The position numbers and the translations under genes are program-made. A stretch of DNA of 64,000 nt from Planctomycetota bacterium (GTDB lineage: Bacteria > Planctomycetota > UBA1135 > UBA2386), in NCBI GenBank assembly GCA_016713175.1, contig JADJPQ010000007.1, positions 390,653 to 454,652 of the forward strand, in the 5' to 3' direction. Of the stretch, positions 43,628 through 52,210 are shown one piece after another. The first letter of the stretch is position 1. Every line of letters begins with the position of its first letter. The notes under the pieces are model-generated. The model had not been told where the DNA came from. It did no database searches and worked only from the letters and a program-made list of their open reading frames with translations.

Positions 43628-46051
43628 ATGCGAGTGCCGCCGCTGCTCGTCGTTGTCGCGTTGTCCGCGCTGTTGTCCGGCCAGGACGCCGGCTATCGGA
43701 AGCCGCCCGAGCCGATCGCCAGTCTGGTCGTCGCCGAACCGACGCCCGACGTCGGGTTGTCACCGGATCGCCGGTGGCTGCTGTTGACCAGTCGCCGTGG
43801 CCTGCCCGACATCGGCACGGTCGCGCGACCGCACCGCAAGCTCGCCGGGTTGCGGATCGATCCGGAGTCGCGCGGTCCGCAGCTGTCGACGATCACCGAG
43901 AAGGTCGTGCTGCGCCGCCTCGCCGACGGCCAGGAACGGACGTTGGCTCTGCCGCCAGGTCACTTCGGCAACACGCACTGGTCTGCCGATGGCGAGCACC
44001 TCGCCTTCACGCAGGCTGCCGCCGGCGGCTATCGGCTGTGGTTGTGCGCGACCGCCGACGGCTCGGTGCGCCGGATCGACGGCGTCCAGCTCAACTGCGT
44101 GCTCGGTTCACCGCTGCGCTGGCTGCCGGATCAGCGTTCGCTGCTGTGTCGCTTGACCGTGGCCGGCGACGAGCCGCCGTTGCCGAGCGCACCGGCCGGT
44201 CCCGAGGTGCAGGAGACCGGTGGTGGAGTCAAGGCCCAGGTCCGCACCAACCCGGACATGCTGCAGAACGAGGACGACGCGGCGCGCTTTGCGTGGTTCG
44301 CCGAGGCGCAGCTCGCCGTGGTCGACGTCACCACCGGCGCGGTGACACCGGTCGGCGCGCCGGGCGCCATCGTCGATGCCGAACCATCGCCCGACGGCCA
44401 GTTGCTGCTGATCACGCGCCTCCGCCGGCCGTTCTCGTACCTGGTGCCGTGGATGGCCTTCCCGCAGGTGGTGGAGCTGTGCGATCGCCAGGGCACGGTC
44501 CTGCGCACGGTCGCGCAAATGCCGCTGCGCGAGAACGTGCCGATCGGCGGCGTGCCGACCGGCCCGCGCGGCATCGAGTGGTTGCCCGGTCATCCGCACA
44601 CGCTGCTGTGGGCCGAAGCGCTCGACGGTGGTGATCCGAAGACCAAGGTCGAGCAACGCGATGCGGTGCACGTGCTGGCCGACCCGGCGGGGGAGCCGCG
44701 GCTGTGGTTCCGTTCGCGCTATCGCTTCGGCCGCGTCAGCATCGCCGCCGACCGGCAGACCGTGTTGATGGCCGAAGCCGATCGCCAGTTGCGGCGGCAG
44801 CGGCTGTCGCGCCTGGATCTGAACGACTTCTCGGTGGCGCCGGTCGAACTGTGGGAACGCAGCAGCCAGGATGCCTACACCGATCCGGGCCGCCCGATCG
44901 CGAGAACGACGCCGACCGGCGAATCGCGACTGATCACGCTCGCGGGCGAACTGCTGCTCGCCGGCGAGGGCGCCAGCAAGGACGGCGACCGGCCGTTCCT
45001 CGATCGCTGGAATCCGCGTACCGGCGACAAACGCCGCGTCTGGCAGTGCCGGCCGGGTCGGCACGAGACGTTCGTCGGTGTGCTCGACGACGAGGCGCAG
45101 CGCATCCTGATCCGCAGCGAGTCACGGACCGAACCGCCGAACTGGTACCAGGTCGAACTGGCGAGCGGCGTGCACACGCCTTGGACCACGTTCTCGGATC
45201 CGGCCCTCGAACACACCAGCAAGATCGGCAAGCAGCTGCTCCGCTACCAGCGCGCCGATGGGGTGCCGCTCTCCGGCACGCTGTACACACCGCCCGGTTG
45301 GCAGGCCGGCACGAAGCTGCCGGTGCTGATCTGGGCGTATCCGCAGGAGTTCACGCAGGCCAGCGATGCCGGGCAGGTCCGCAGCCAGCCTGATCGCTAC
45401 GTGCGCCTGGCCGGCAGTTCGCATCTGTGGCTGTTGCTCGCCGGCTACGCGGTGTTCGACGATGCGGCGATGCCGATCGTCGGCGATGCGCGTTCCGCCA
45501 ATGACACGTTCGTGACCCAGCTGGTGCAGAACGCCGAAGCCGCGGTCAAGGTGCTGGTCGATTCCGGCGTCGCCGATCCGCGCAAGATTGCGGTCGCCGG
45601 CCACAGCTATGGCGGCTTCATGACCGCCAATCTGCTGTGCCACACCGATCTGTTCGCCGCCGGCATCGCGCGGTCGGGCGCCTACAACCGGACGCTGACG
45701 CCGTTCGGGTTCCAGAACGAGGAACGGACCTATTGGGAGGCGCCGGCGGTCTACCACACGATGTCGCCGTTCTCGCATGCCCATCGGGTGCAGGAACCGA
45801 TCCTGCTGATCCACGGCGCCGACGACAACAACCAGGGCACCTGGCCGCTGCAGTCGCAGCGGTTCTATGCGGCGATCAAGGGCCATGGCGGCACGGCGCG
45901 GCTGGTGATGCTGCCGGCGGAGTCGCATGGCTATCGGGCGCAGGAGTCGGTGCTGCACTGCCTGTTTGAGATGGTCAGCTGGCTGGATCGCCACGTGAAG
46001 AACCGGCCCGAAGCGAAGTCCGATGCCAGGCCGGCCGGCGGGGGGAACTGA
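43628..46051 (+). CDS. S9 family serine peptidase, glutamyl-endopeptidase-like (S9D)
   Basis: An 807-residue exported peptidase with an N-terminal beta-propeller (about 30-520) and a C-terminal alpha/beta hydrolase domain. Signal peptide VPPLLVVVALSALLSGQ. The catalytic triad is Ser660 in AGHSYGGFMTANLL, Asp733 in IHGADDNNQGT and His767 in PAESHGYRAQE. GIARSGAYNRTLTPFGFQNE and YWEAPAVYHTMSP are close to plant chloroplast glutamyl endopeptidase, pointing to the S9D branch and to cleavage after Glu. It probably works in the periplasm on oligopeptides. ATG 43628 has TTGGAG about 12 nt upstream. A strong hairpin follows the stop. Confidence 0.93.
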   Translation: MRVPPLLVVVALSALLSGQDAGYRKPPEPIASLVVAEPTPDVGLSPDRRWLLLTSRRGLPDIGTVARPHRKLAGLRIDPESRGPQLSTITEKVVLRRLADGQERTLALPPGHFGNTHWSADGEHLAFTQAAAGGYRLWLCATADGSVRRIDGVQLNCVLGSPLRWLPDQRSLLCRLTVAGDEPPLPSAPAGPEVQETGGGVKAQVRTNPDMLQNEDDAARFAWFAEAQLAVVDVTTGAVTPVGAPGAIVDAEPSPDGQLLLITRLRRPFSYLVPWMAFPQVVELCDRQGTVLRTVAQMPLRENVPIGGVPTGPRGIEWLPGHPHTLLWAEALDGGDPKTKVEQRDAVHVLADPAGEPRLWFRSRYRFGRVSIAADRQTVLMAEADRQLRRQRLSRLDLNDFSVAPVELWERSSQDAYTDPGRPIARTTPTGESRLITLAGELLLAGEGASKDGDRPFLDRWNPRTGDKRRVWQCRPGRHETFVGVLDDEAQRILIRSESRTEPPNWYQVELASGVHTPWTTFSDPALEHTSKIGKQLLRYQRADGVPLSGTLYTPPGWQAGTKLPVLIWAYPQEFTQASDAGQVRSQPDRYVRLAGSSHLWLLLAGYAVFDDAAMPIVGDARSANDTFVTQLVQNAEAAVKVLVDSGVADPRKIAVAGHSYGGFMTANLLCHTDLFAAGIARSGAYNRTLTPFGFQNEERTYWEAPAVYHTMSPFSHAHRVQEPILLIHGADDNNQGTWPLQSQRFYAAIKGHGGTARLVMLPAESHGYRAQESVLHCLFEMVSWLDRHVKNRPEAKSDARPAGGGN

Positions 46052-46063
46052 TGGCTGGCCCGC

Positions 46064-46087
46064 GGGGCCGCTCCCCGAGGCGGCTCC
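46064..46087 (+). terminator. Strong hairpin between the S9 peptidase and qhpF
   Basis: An 8-bp stem (GGGGCCGC with GCGGCTCC, one G-T pair) and an 8-nt loop, 12 nt after the peptidase stop. It probably separates the peptidase transcript from the next operon. Confidence 0.5.
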
Positions 46088-46097
46088 CCCGCCAAGC

Positions 46098-46126
46098 TTC
46101 ACATAACAAATCTTATCGGAAGTAGA
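46098..46126 (+). promoter_or_regulatory. A/T-rich promoter-like island before qhpF
   Basis: A stretch of 29 nt, poor in G and C, in an otherwise very GC-rich region, between the hairpin and ATG 46127. TTCACA at 46098 and TATCGG at 46114 are possible -35/-10 hexamers, but the spacing is short. GGAAG at 46118-46122 could serve as a weak ribosome site. Confidence 0.4.
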
Positions 46127-47851
46127 ATGACGGGGTCGGGGGGGCTGAGTCCGGGCAAACCCAAGCCCTTGGCGCTGGCGACGGCTCTGCGGCTCTGTCT
46201 GCCAGCCGCCCGCGGCCCGGTCGTTCTGCAGCTGCTGTTCCTGCTGGCGTCTGGCCTGATCCCGCTCGCCGGCCTGCACGCGATGCGGCTCCTGATCGAC
46301 GCGGTCGCGTCGGCGACTCCCGGCAACCCGGACGCCGCCTGGCCGAACGTGCTGTTCGCCGTCGGCTTCGCCGCCACCATCGCGCTGTTCGGCGTCGTGT
46401 TGCGGTCGCTGTCCGGCTGGCATGGCGAACGGCTGGCTCGCGCGGTCACCGACCATGCCGTCGATCGACTGCAGCGCCAGGTCGCGACGATCCCGCTCGC
46501 TCGCCTCGACGACCCGAAGTTCCACGATCAGCTGCACAAGGCTGGCCAGGAAGCCGCGGCGCGGCCGGCGCGGTTGATCCAGGACGTCGGCGCGCTGCTG
46601 GTCGCTCTGGTGATGCTGCTGAGCATGGTCTGGACGCTCGGTTCGGTGGCCCTGTGGCTGCCGATCCTGGCGATGCTGGCGGCGGCGCCGATCGCCTGGG
46701 CTCGAGCGCGTCAGACGGCTGCCGCCTATGACTGGCAGGAACGCCATGCCAACGACCAGCGGCAGGCGATCTACCTGGGCTCGGTGCTCGGCAGCAAGAC
46801 CGCCAGCAAGGACGTTCGCGCGCTCGGGATGGTGTCGACGCTGCTGGCGAGGACGGCGGCCATGCGGACCAGGCTGCGCGAGTCCGCGCTGCGGCTGGCG
46901 CGCGAACGGGCGTTCGTCGACATCGGCGTACAGGCGATCGCGAGTCTGGCGATGTTCGCGGCGTATGCGTGGCTGGGTTGGCAGGCGCTGGCGGGGGCGT
47001 TGACGATCGGCGGGCTGGTGATGCAGGCGCAGGCGGTGCAGCGGGCGCAGAACGGCATCCGCGATCTGCTGTCGGCGCGGGCGGCGCTGGTCGAGGATCG
47101 GCTGTTCTTGCAGCATCTGCAGCAAGTGCTGGATGACCCGGCGGGGGTGACGAGTCCCCCTTCGTTCTCCCCCATGCCGGACTCCCCCGCCGTACTCGCG
47201 GTCGAGGGACTGACGTTTGGCTATCCCGGGATGACGGCGCCGGTGCTCTTGGGCATCGATCTGCGCTTGCAACCGGGCGAACACGTGGCGCTGATCGGTC
47301 GCAATGGCTCTGGCAAATCGACGTTGGTCAAACTGCTCGCTGGTCTGTACGAACCGGAGTCCGGCAGGATCGCGTTCGGCGGCGTCGATGTCCGCGAACT
47401 CGATCCGGCGGCGTTCGCAGAGCGCCTCGGCGTCTTGTTCCAAGACAGCGCTCCGCTCGAAATGACGCTGCGCGAGAACCTGCAACTGGCGGCACCGACG
47501 GCTGACGAAGCGCGGCTTGCCGAAGCACTCGAATTGGCAGGCCTGACCGAACTGGTCGCCAGCTGGCCGCGCGGCCTCGATACGCCGCTCGGCCGTCGCC
47601 TGCAGGATGGCCAGGAACTGTCCGCCGGCCAGGCGCGCCGCGTCGCGCTCGCGCGTGTGCTGGCGCGCGATGTCGATGTGCTGATCCTCGATGAACCGGC
47701 GGCGTTCCTTGACGAAGCCAGTGCACAAGCACTGTTGCCGGCGCTGCGTCGCGCACGACCGCGGTGTGCAGTCCTGATCGTCGACCATCGACCCGCAGCC
47801 CTCGGCGCGGCGGACCGCACGCTGCTGCTCGACCAGGGACGCCTGCGATAG
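46127..47851 (+). CDS. qhpF: ABC transporter, half-size exporter (QhpF-like peptide exporter)
   Basis: A 574-residue fused membrane/ATPase half transporter. The membrane domain covers residues 20-330 with about six helices (VVLQLLFLLASGLIPLAGLH, NVLFAVGFAATIALFGVVLR). The ATPase domain has Walker A IGRNGSGKST (391-399), Q-loop LFQDSAPLEM, signature ELSAGQARRVALAR (498-502) and Walker B VDVLILDEPAAFLDE. In Paracoccus, QhpF of this architecture carries the crosslinked gamma subunit of quinohemoprotein amine dehydrogenase across the inner membrane. The identification rests on class plus linkage to qhpA-E, 350 nt downstream. No cysteine-protease domain of bacteriocin exporters is present. Confidence 0.85.
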   Translation: MTGSGGLSPGKPKPLALATALRLCLPAARGPVVLQLLFLLASGLIPLAGLHAMRLLIDAVASATPGNPDAAWPNVLFAVGFAATIALFGVVLRSLSGWHGERLARAVTDHAVDRLQRQVATIPLARLDDPKFHDQLHKAGQEAAARPARLIQDVGALLVALVMLLSMVWTLGSVALWLPILAMLAAAPIAWARARQTAAAYDWQERHANDQRQAIYLGSVLGSKTASKDVRALGMVSTLLARTAAMRTRLRESALRLARERAFVDIGVQAIASLAMFAAYAWLGWQALAGALTIGGLVMQAQAVQRAQNGIRDLLSARAALVEDRLFLQHLQQVLDDPAGVTSPPSFSPMPDSPAVLAVEGLTFGYPGMTAPVLLGIDLRLQPGEHVALIGRNGSGKSTLVKLLAGLYEPESGRIAFGGVDVRELDPAAFAERLGVLFQDSAPLEMTLRENLQLAAPTADEARLAEALELAGLTELVASWPRGLDTPLGRRLQDGQELSAGQARRVALARVLARDVDVLILDEPAAFLDEASAQALLPALRRARPRCAVLIVDHRPAALGAADRTLLLDQGRLR

Positions 47852-47876
47852 GGCGCGATTTCAGTGGTGCATCACC

Positions 47877-48062
47877 ATGGTGTGCACCGAACCAACCGTC
47901 GGAGTCGGCAACGGCGTCGCGACCAGGTCGCTGGCGATTCCTTCGACCGTCGCGCTCGCCGGCGTACAGATCTTTCAGCAGGGCTTCGCCATCGAACCCG
48001 GCGCCAACGCCGCCGGTGCGCTCGCCAGCAATGGCTGCGAGATCATCGTCGGCATCCGCTGA
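47877..48062 (+). pseudogene. Remnant of the recurrent secreted C-terminal beta domain
   Basis: A 61-codon open stretch whose second half, IPSTVALAGVQIFQQGFAIEPGANAAG, aligns with the last strands of the kelch-type protein at 54-55 kb (IPNSLALRGVLVHFQAAAID-PAANAAG). The start of that domain and any signal peptide are missing, and the frame runs into the end of qhpF, so this is most likely the tail of a deleted gene. The rest of the 350-nt gap to qhpA holds a small CCGCA/TGCGG hairpin at 48083-48097 and a TATGGT hexamer at 48151 that could be the qhpA -10 element. Confidence 0.6.
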
Positions 48063-48201
48063 ACCTCGGCCCAATCGGGGCTCCGCAGCGCTTGCGGCGC
48101 AGCGCGACAGAAACGACCAACAAGACGCAACTCGTTGTGCGGTGAGTCGGTATGGTGCCCGCTCGTCCGCGCCCCGGCTCAGCCGGAACGAGGTTTCCGT
48201 C

Positions 48202-50448
48202 GTGCGACTGCCCCCGTTCGCTCGTGCGTTTGTGCTGTCCTGCTGGCTCCCGTTGCTGCTTGCGCAGCAGGGGCAGCCCCCGGCTCCGGTGCCGACTCCG
48301 CCAGCCCCTTCCACGACGCCGGCCACTCCGCCGGCGGCGACGCCGCCCACCGCCACTCCACCGGGCGAACCGGCCGCGACGCAGGACCCAGAACGTCCGG
48401 CCCAAGGTGAAGGTCGCCGGCGCGGTGGTGCCGGCCGGCGCGGTCGCGGTGGTGAAGGCGGCGAGGCGGGCAACGAACCGCAGGATCCGGAGGGCGGCGA
48501 CAAGCCGGCGGAACCGCCGAAGCCCCCCCGCCGCGGCATCGCGGTCAGCGACCCGCTGGTGCACACCCACTGTGCGCGTTGCCACGAACTGAACGCCGAC
48601 CAGATGATGACCCGGATCTCGTACCTGCGCATGTCGCCGGAAGGCTGGCAGGAGACGCTGAAGCGGATGATCCGGTTGCACGGCATGCAGGTGTCGCCGA
48701 GCGACGCCAAGGCGCTGGTCCGGTCGCTGGCCAACTCGCACGGCCTGACGCGCACCGAAGCCGAACGCGGTCTCTACGAGAGCGAACGCCGCGTGCACTG
48801 GTCCGAAGAGAGCGCCGATGCCGACTTCAAGCGCGCTTGCGCGCAGTGCCACACGCTCGGTCGCGTGCTCGGCCAGCAGCGCGACGACGAGGAATGGCAA
48901 CTGTTGCGTGCGACGCATGTCGCGATGTTCCCGCTGTCGCGCGGCCAGATGGGCGGCGGGCCGCAGCAGGAAGACGAAGGCTTTGGGCGGTTCGGCGGCC
49001 GCGGCAATCGCGGTGCGCGCAGCGGCCCGCCGGTGCCCGGTGGCAACTCGGGCGTCGGCTTGCCGGCGGCGCCGGGTGCCAACCAGACCGATACGGCCAA
49101 CGCGGGCGCGCGCGGCGGTCGCGGCAACCAGGGCGGCGGTCAGGGTGGTCCCGGTGGCGGCCAGCAACAGGGTGTCGGCGATCGCGTGCTGGCGGCGCTG
49201 GCGAAGAACCAACCGTTGTTCACGCCGGAGTGGGAACACTGGACCGTCAATCGCCGCGAAGTGCCGCTGGGCGGTACCTGGACCGTTTCCGGCCACGAGA
49301 TCGGCCGCGGCGACGTGCATGGCACCGCGGTGATCACCCGTACCGATGTCGATGAGTACGAAGTGCGCTGGCACCTCGAGTTCGCCGACGGCACCGTGAT
49401 CGATCGTTCGGGCCGCGGGTTCCTGTATGCCGGCTACTCCTGGCGCGGTCGCAGCACCGACCCTGGCGACAAGGGCGCGACCTGGCGCGAAGTGCTGCTG
49501 CTCGACGAGAACTGGCAGCATTTCCGCGGCCGCTGCTTCACCGGCAACCACGACGAGATCGGCGTCGATCTGCAACTGCGCCGCCACCACGGCCGTCCGA
49601 GTGTGCACCATGTCGGCAATCGCGCGGTCATCGTGCCGTTCCTCGGCCACACGCTCGATCTGTTCGGGGAGTCGTTCCCCGACGCCGTTCGAACGGAGGA
49701 CCTGGTCGCCGGCGCCGGTGTGACGATCACCCAGGTCGAACGGCTGTCGGCGACGCGACTGCGCGTGCGGGTCGACGTCGCCCCGGGCACCGAGCTCGGC
49801 GAACGCGTGGTTGCCTGGGCCGGTGAGCCGGGCAGCGCGACGATCTATCTGTACGACGCCGTCGACTACGTCCGGATCACGCCGCGCCAGGGCCTGGCCC
49901 GCGTCGGCGGCGCCAGGCATCCCCGGCAGATCGAGCGGTTCGAAGCGCTGGCAGTGCACCGCGGCAAGGACAAGAAGGCCTACACCGACGACGACATCGA
50001 CCTCTACACCGTGCGGCCGAAGTTCGGCTTGGCCGAGTTCGCCGTGCGCGAGAACGACGACGATCTGCAGTACGTCGGCGCGATCGACCCGGTCAGCGGC
50101 GTGTTCACCCCCAACATCGATGGCCCGAATCCGGCGCGGAAGTGGCAGGCCAACAACGTCGGTGATGTGTTCGTGACCGCCGAGGTCGAACTCGACGTCC
50201 CGGTGCGCCCGCCCGAGCCCAAGCCGGAACCGAAACCGGCGGCCAAGCCTGACGACAAACCCGCCGCGCCGGGCCAGGGCGAAGGCGACAAACCGGTGAC
50301 CCCGCCACCACCACCACCGCCGAAACCGGCCGAACCGCCGGCGAAGACGCCGACGATGCAGAAGAAGGTCTTCCGTTCGCGCACGCACCTGGTGGTCACC
50401 GTGCCGCTGTACGCGCGCTGGAACTCGCTCGAGTGGGAGGACCGATGA
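48202..50448 (+). CDS. qhpA: Quinohemoprotein amine dehydrogenase alpha subunit (diheme)
   Basis: A 748-residue exported diheme cytochrome subunit. GTG 48202 has GAGG 8 nt upstream. Signal peptide FARAFVLSCWLPLLLAQ, then a Pro/Gly/Arg-rich linker (about 24-112). The heme domain carries two c-type sites, CARCH at 124-128 and CAQCH at 213-217. Beta-barrel domains follow: WEHWTVNRREVPLGGTWTVS, WREVLLLDENWQHFRGRCFT and GAGVTITQVERLSATRLRVR. A Gly/Gln-rich insert (about 245-325) and a Pro/Lys-rich stretch near the end (about 590-720) are not typical. The subunit passes electrons from the CTQ cofactor of QhpC to external acceptors during oxidative deamination of primary amines. It heads the A-D-C-B-E operon. 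Confidence 0.94.
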   Translation: MRLPPFARAFVLSCWLPLLLAQQGQPPAPVPTPPAPSTTPATPPAATPPTATPPGEPAATQDPERPAQGEGRRRGGAGRRGRGGEGGEAGNEPQDPEGGDKPAEPPKPPRRGIAVSDPLVHTHCARCHELNADQMMTRISYLRMSPEGWQETLKRMIRLHGMQVSPSDAKALVRSLANSHGLTRTEAERGLYESERRVHWSEESADADFKRACAQCHTLGRVLGQQRDDEEWQLLRATHVAMFPLSRGQMGGGPQQEDEGFGRFGGRGNRGARSGPPVPGGNSGVGLPAAPGANQTDTANAGARGGRGNQGGGQGGPGGGQQQGVGDRVLAALAKNQPLFTPEWEHWTVNRREVPLGGTWTVSGHEIGRGDVHGTAVITRTDVDEYEVRWHLEFADGTVIDRSGRGFLYAGYSWRGRSTDPGDKGATWREVLLLDENWQHFRGRCFTGNHDEIGVDLQLRRHHGRPSVHHVGNRAVIVPFLGHTLDLFGESFPDAVRTEDLVAGAGVTITQVERLSATRLRVRVDVAPGTELGERVVAWAGEPGSATIYLYDAVDYVRITPRQGLARVGGARHPRQIERFEALAVHRGKDKKAYTDDDIDLYTVRPKFGLAEFAVRENDDDLQYVGAIDPVSGVFTPNIDGPNPARKWQANNVGDVFVTAEVELDVPVRPPEPKPEPKPAAKPDDKPAAPGQGEGDKPVTPPPPPPPKPAEPPAKTPTMQKKVFRSRTHLVVTVPLYARWNSLEWEDR

Positions 50449-51881
50449 GGCTGCGCACGGTCCTGCACCGGCGCTTTCACGACGAACACGGCACCGCGTT
50501 CGTCTACGTGACGCCGTCGGCAGCGATCCTGGCACTCGATGGCCTCGCCGGCCAACTGGTCGCCGGGTTCGACGTTCCCGATGGCGTCGATGACGCCGAC
50601 TTCGTCGCGCAGCATGCCGATCCTGCCGAAGCGCGCCGCGCGCTGGGCGACCTGGTCGACCTCGGCGTCATCCGACCGGTCGATGAAGTACGCCCGCCGG
50701 CCGCGCAGCTGCCGCCGATGCCGTTCCCGCTGGCGACGCTGGTGCTGAACGTCACCAACAAGTGCAACCTGTCGTGCACCTACTGCTACGAGTACGGGGC
50801 CGACAAGATCGCCACGCCGGCGGCGCCCGGCGAGAAGCGCGTGTCGCGGATGACCGAGGACACCGCGCGCCAGTCGATCGACTTCCTGCTGCGCAGCTCG
50901 GCCGAACGGCCGCAGGTGTCGATCACGTTCTTCGGCGGCGAGACGTTGCTGAACTTCCCGGCGATCCGCGCCGCGGTCGACTACGCCGAACAGCAGGCCA
51001 AGGCCGTGCGCAAACGGGTGCACTACTCGCTGACCACCAACGCGACGCTGCTGACCGACGAGGTCATCGACTTCCTGACGACGCATCGTTTCGGCATCAC
51101 GATCAGCATCGACGGCGATGCCGGCGAGCAGGACCGCCATCGCGTCTGGAAGAGCGGCGCCGGCTCGTTCGCCGACATGGAGCCGCGGATCCGCAAGCTG
51201 ATCGCGACCAACAAGGAGCGCAAGGGTCGACCGATCGGCGCCCGCGTCACCGTCACCCGCGGCGCCAAGTCGGTGATCGACACCTACCGCTTCCTGACCG
51301 GAGACCTCGGCTTCGACGAAGTCGGCTTCGCGCCAGTCACCGCCGGCCCCGACCGGACCTGGGCGCTCGGCGATCAGGGTTACGAGAACCTGCTGGCGGA
51401 GTTCTCGACGTTGGCCGAGGACTACGTCGCCGCCGCCGCCGCCGGGCGGGCGCACGGCTTCGCCAACCTCGGCGATCTGCTGCGCGAACTGCACCAGGGC
51501 ATCCACAAGGCGCACCCGTGCGGCGCCGGTCTCGGGTTGCTCGGCGTGTCGACCGAAGGCGAGCTCGGCCTCTGCCATCGGTTCGTCGAGAGCAAGGACC
51601 ACGCGCTCGGCTCGGTCCGGAAGGGGCTCGACGAGGGCAAGCGCACCGCGTTCCTCGAGCAGGCGCATGTCGACCACAAGACCGACTGCCGCGTCTGCTT
51701 CGCCAAGCCGTTGTGTGCCGGCGGCTGCTACCACGAAGCGCACGTCCGCTACGGCGACGCGACGCGCGCCAACCTGCACTACTGCGAATGGATCCGAGGC
51801 TTCGTCGACCTCGGCCTGAAGACCTACGCCAGGATCCTCCGCGCCAATCCGAAGTTCTTCGCGAGGTACGAATCGTCATGA
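50445..51881 (+). CDS. qhpD: Radical SAM/SPASM thioether-forming maturase of the gamma subunit
   Basis: A 478-residue radical SAM enzyme; ATG 50445 overlaps the qhpA stop and follows GGGAGG. The cluster motif is CNLSCTYCYEYG (Cys107, Cys111, Cys114). SAM-binding strands include ITFFGGETLLNFPAI and YSLTTNATLLTDEVIDFL. The SPASM/auxiliary cluster Cys are in HPCGAGLGLLGVSTEGELGL, then DCRVCFAKPLCAGGCYHEAH and NLHYCEWIRGF. QhpD forms intrapeptide thioether bonds between Cys and Asp/Glu side chains in QhpC before export. The substrate gene follows with an ATGA overlap. The N-terminal 95 residues may bind the QhpC leader. Confidence 0.96.
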   Translation: MRLRTVLHRRFHDEHGTAFVYVTPSAAILALDGLAGQLVAGFDVPDGVDDADFVAQHADPAEARRALGDLVDLGVIRPVDEVRPPAAQLPPMPFPLATLVLNVTNKCNLSCTYCYEYGADKIATPAAPGEKRVSRMTEDTARQSIDFLLRSSAERPQVSITFFGGETLLNFPAIRAAVDYAEQQAKAVRKRVHYSLTTNATLLTDEVIDFLTTHRFGITISIDGDAGEQDRHRVWKSGAGSFADMEPRIRKLIATNKERKGRPIGARVTVTRGAKSVIDTYRFLTGDLGFDEVGFAPVTAGPDRTWALGDQGYENLLAEFSTLAEDYVAAAAAGRAHGFANLGDLLRELHQGIHKAHPCGAGLGLLGVSTEGELGLCHRFVESKDHALGSVRKGLDEGKRTAFLEQAHVDHKTDCRVCFAKPLCAGGCYHEAHVRYGDATRANLHYCEWIRGFVDLGLKTYARILRANPKFFARYESS

Positions 51882-52210
51882 AGCACATCCTGCCCCTGAA
51901 CCAGAAGGCCCGCCGGTTGTGGGCCATGGTCGCGCAATCCCGCCAGCAGGCGGTGGCGTTGACCCAGGATCCCCCGCCCACCGAGTATCCGTTCGGCTGC
52001 ACGACGATCTTCGCGCCGGGCTGGGAGGTCGACTCCTCGGGCGGCACCAACGGCCTGTGCCAGCCGATCGAGCGCGATCTGTACGATTGCTACCACACCT
52101 GCTACTGGCCGGCGCAGGTGCCCGACGGGGTCACCAACGCGCCGAGCTGGACCGCGTCGTGCGGCGCGCCGATGAACGACTGGAAGTCGATCGACCTGGT
52201 GTTCCCGTGA
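51878..52210 (+). CDS. qhpC: Quinohemoprotein amine dehydrogenase gamma subunit precursor (crosslinked CTQ peptide)
   Basis: A 110-residue peptide, ATG 51878 overlapping the qhpD stop. Residues 1 to about 35 form a leader without a Sec signal. The core has Cys41, Glu50, Cys61, Asp67, Cys71, Cys75, Trp77 and Asp83. The spacings equal those known for the enzyme: Cys-Glu at +9, Cys-Asp at +6, Cys-Asp at +8, and Cys71-Trp77 at +6 for the cysteine tryptophylquinone cofactor. Core segments are CTTIFAPGWEVDSSGG, LCQPIERDLYDCYHTCYW and PAQVPD. A further Cys95 and Asp101 follow in SCGAPMNDWKS before the DLVFP end. The mature peptide sits between QhpA and QhpB and carries the catalytic quinone. Confidence 0.96.
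   Translation: MKHILPLNQKARRLWAMVAQSRQQAVALTQDPPPTEYPFGCTTIFAPGWEVDSSGGTNGLCQPIERDLYDCYHTCYWPAQVPDGVTNAPSWTASCGAPMNDWKSIDLVFP

Noticed and set aside
46123..46128. TAGAAT resembling a perfect -10 box before qhpF
   Set aside because: It overlaps the start codon, so transcription would begin inside the gene; kept only as part of the A/T-rich island.
46127..47851. Reading the ABC transporter as a general multidrug exporter unrelated to QHNDH
   Set aside because: Possible by sequence alone, but location next to qhpA-E and the half-exporter form fit QhpF; kept with reduced confidence.
50433..50444. GTG start giving qhpD four extra residues
   Set aside because: ATG 50445 has a GGGAGG ribosome site and the usual ATGA overlap.
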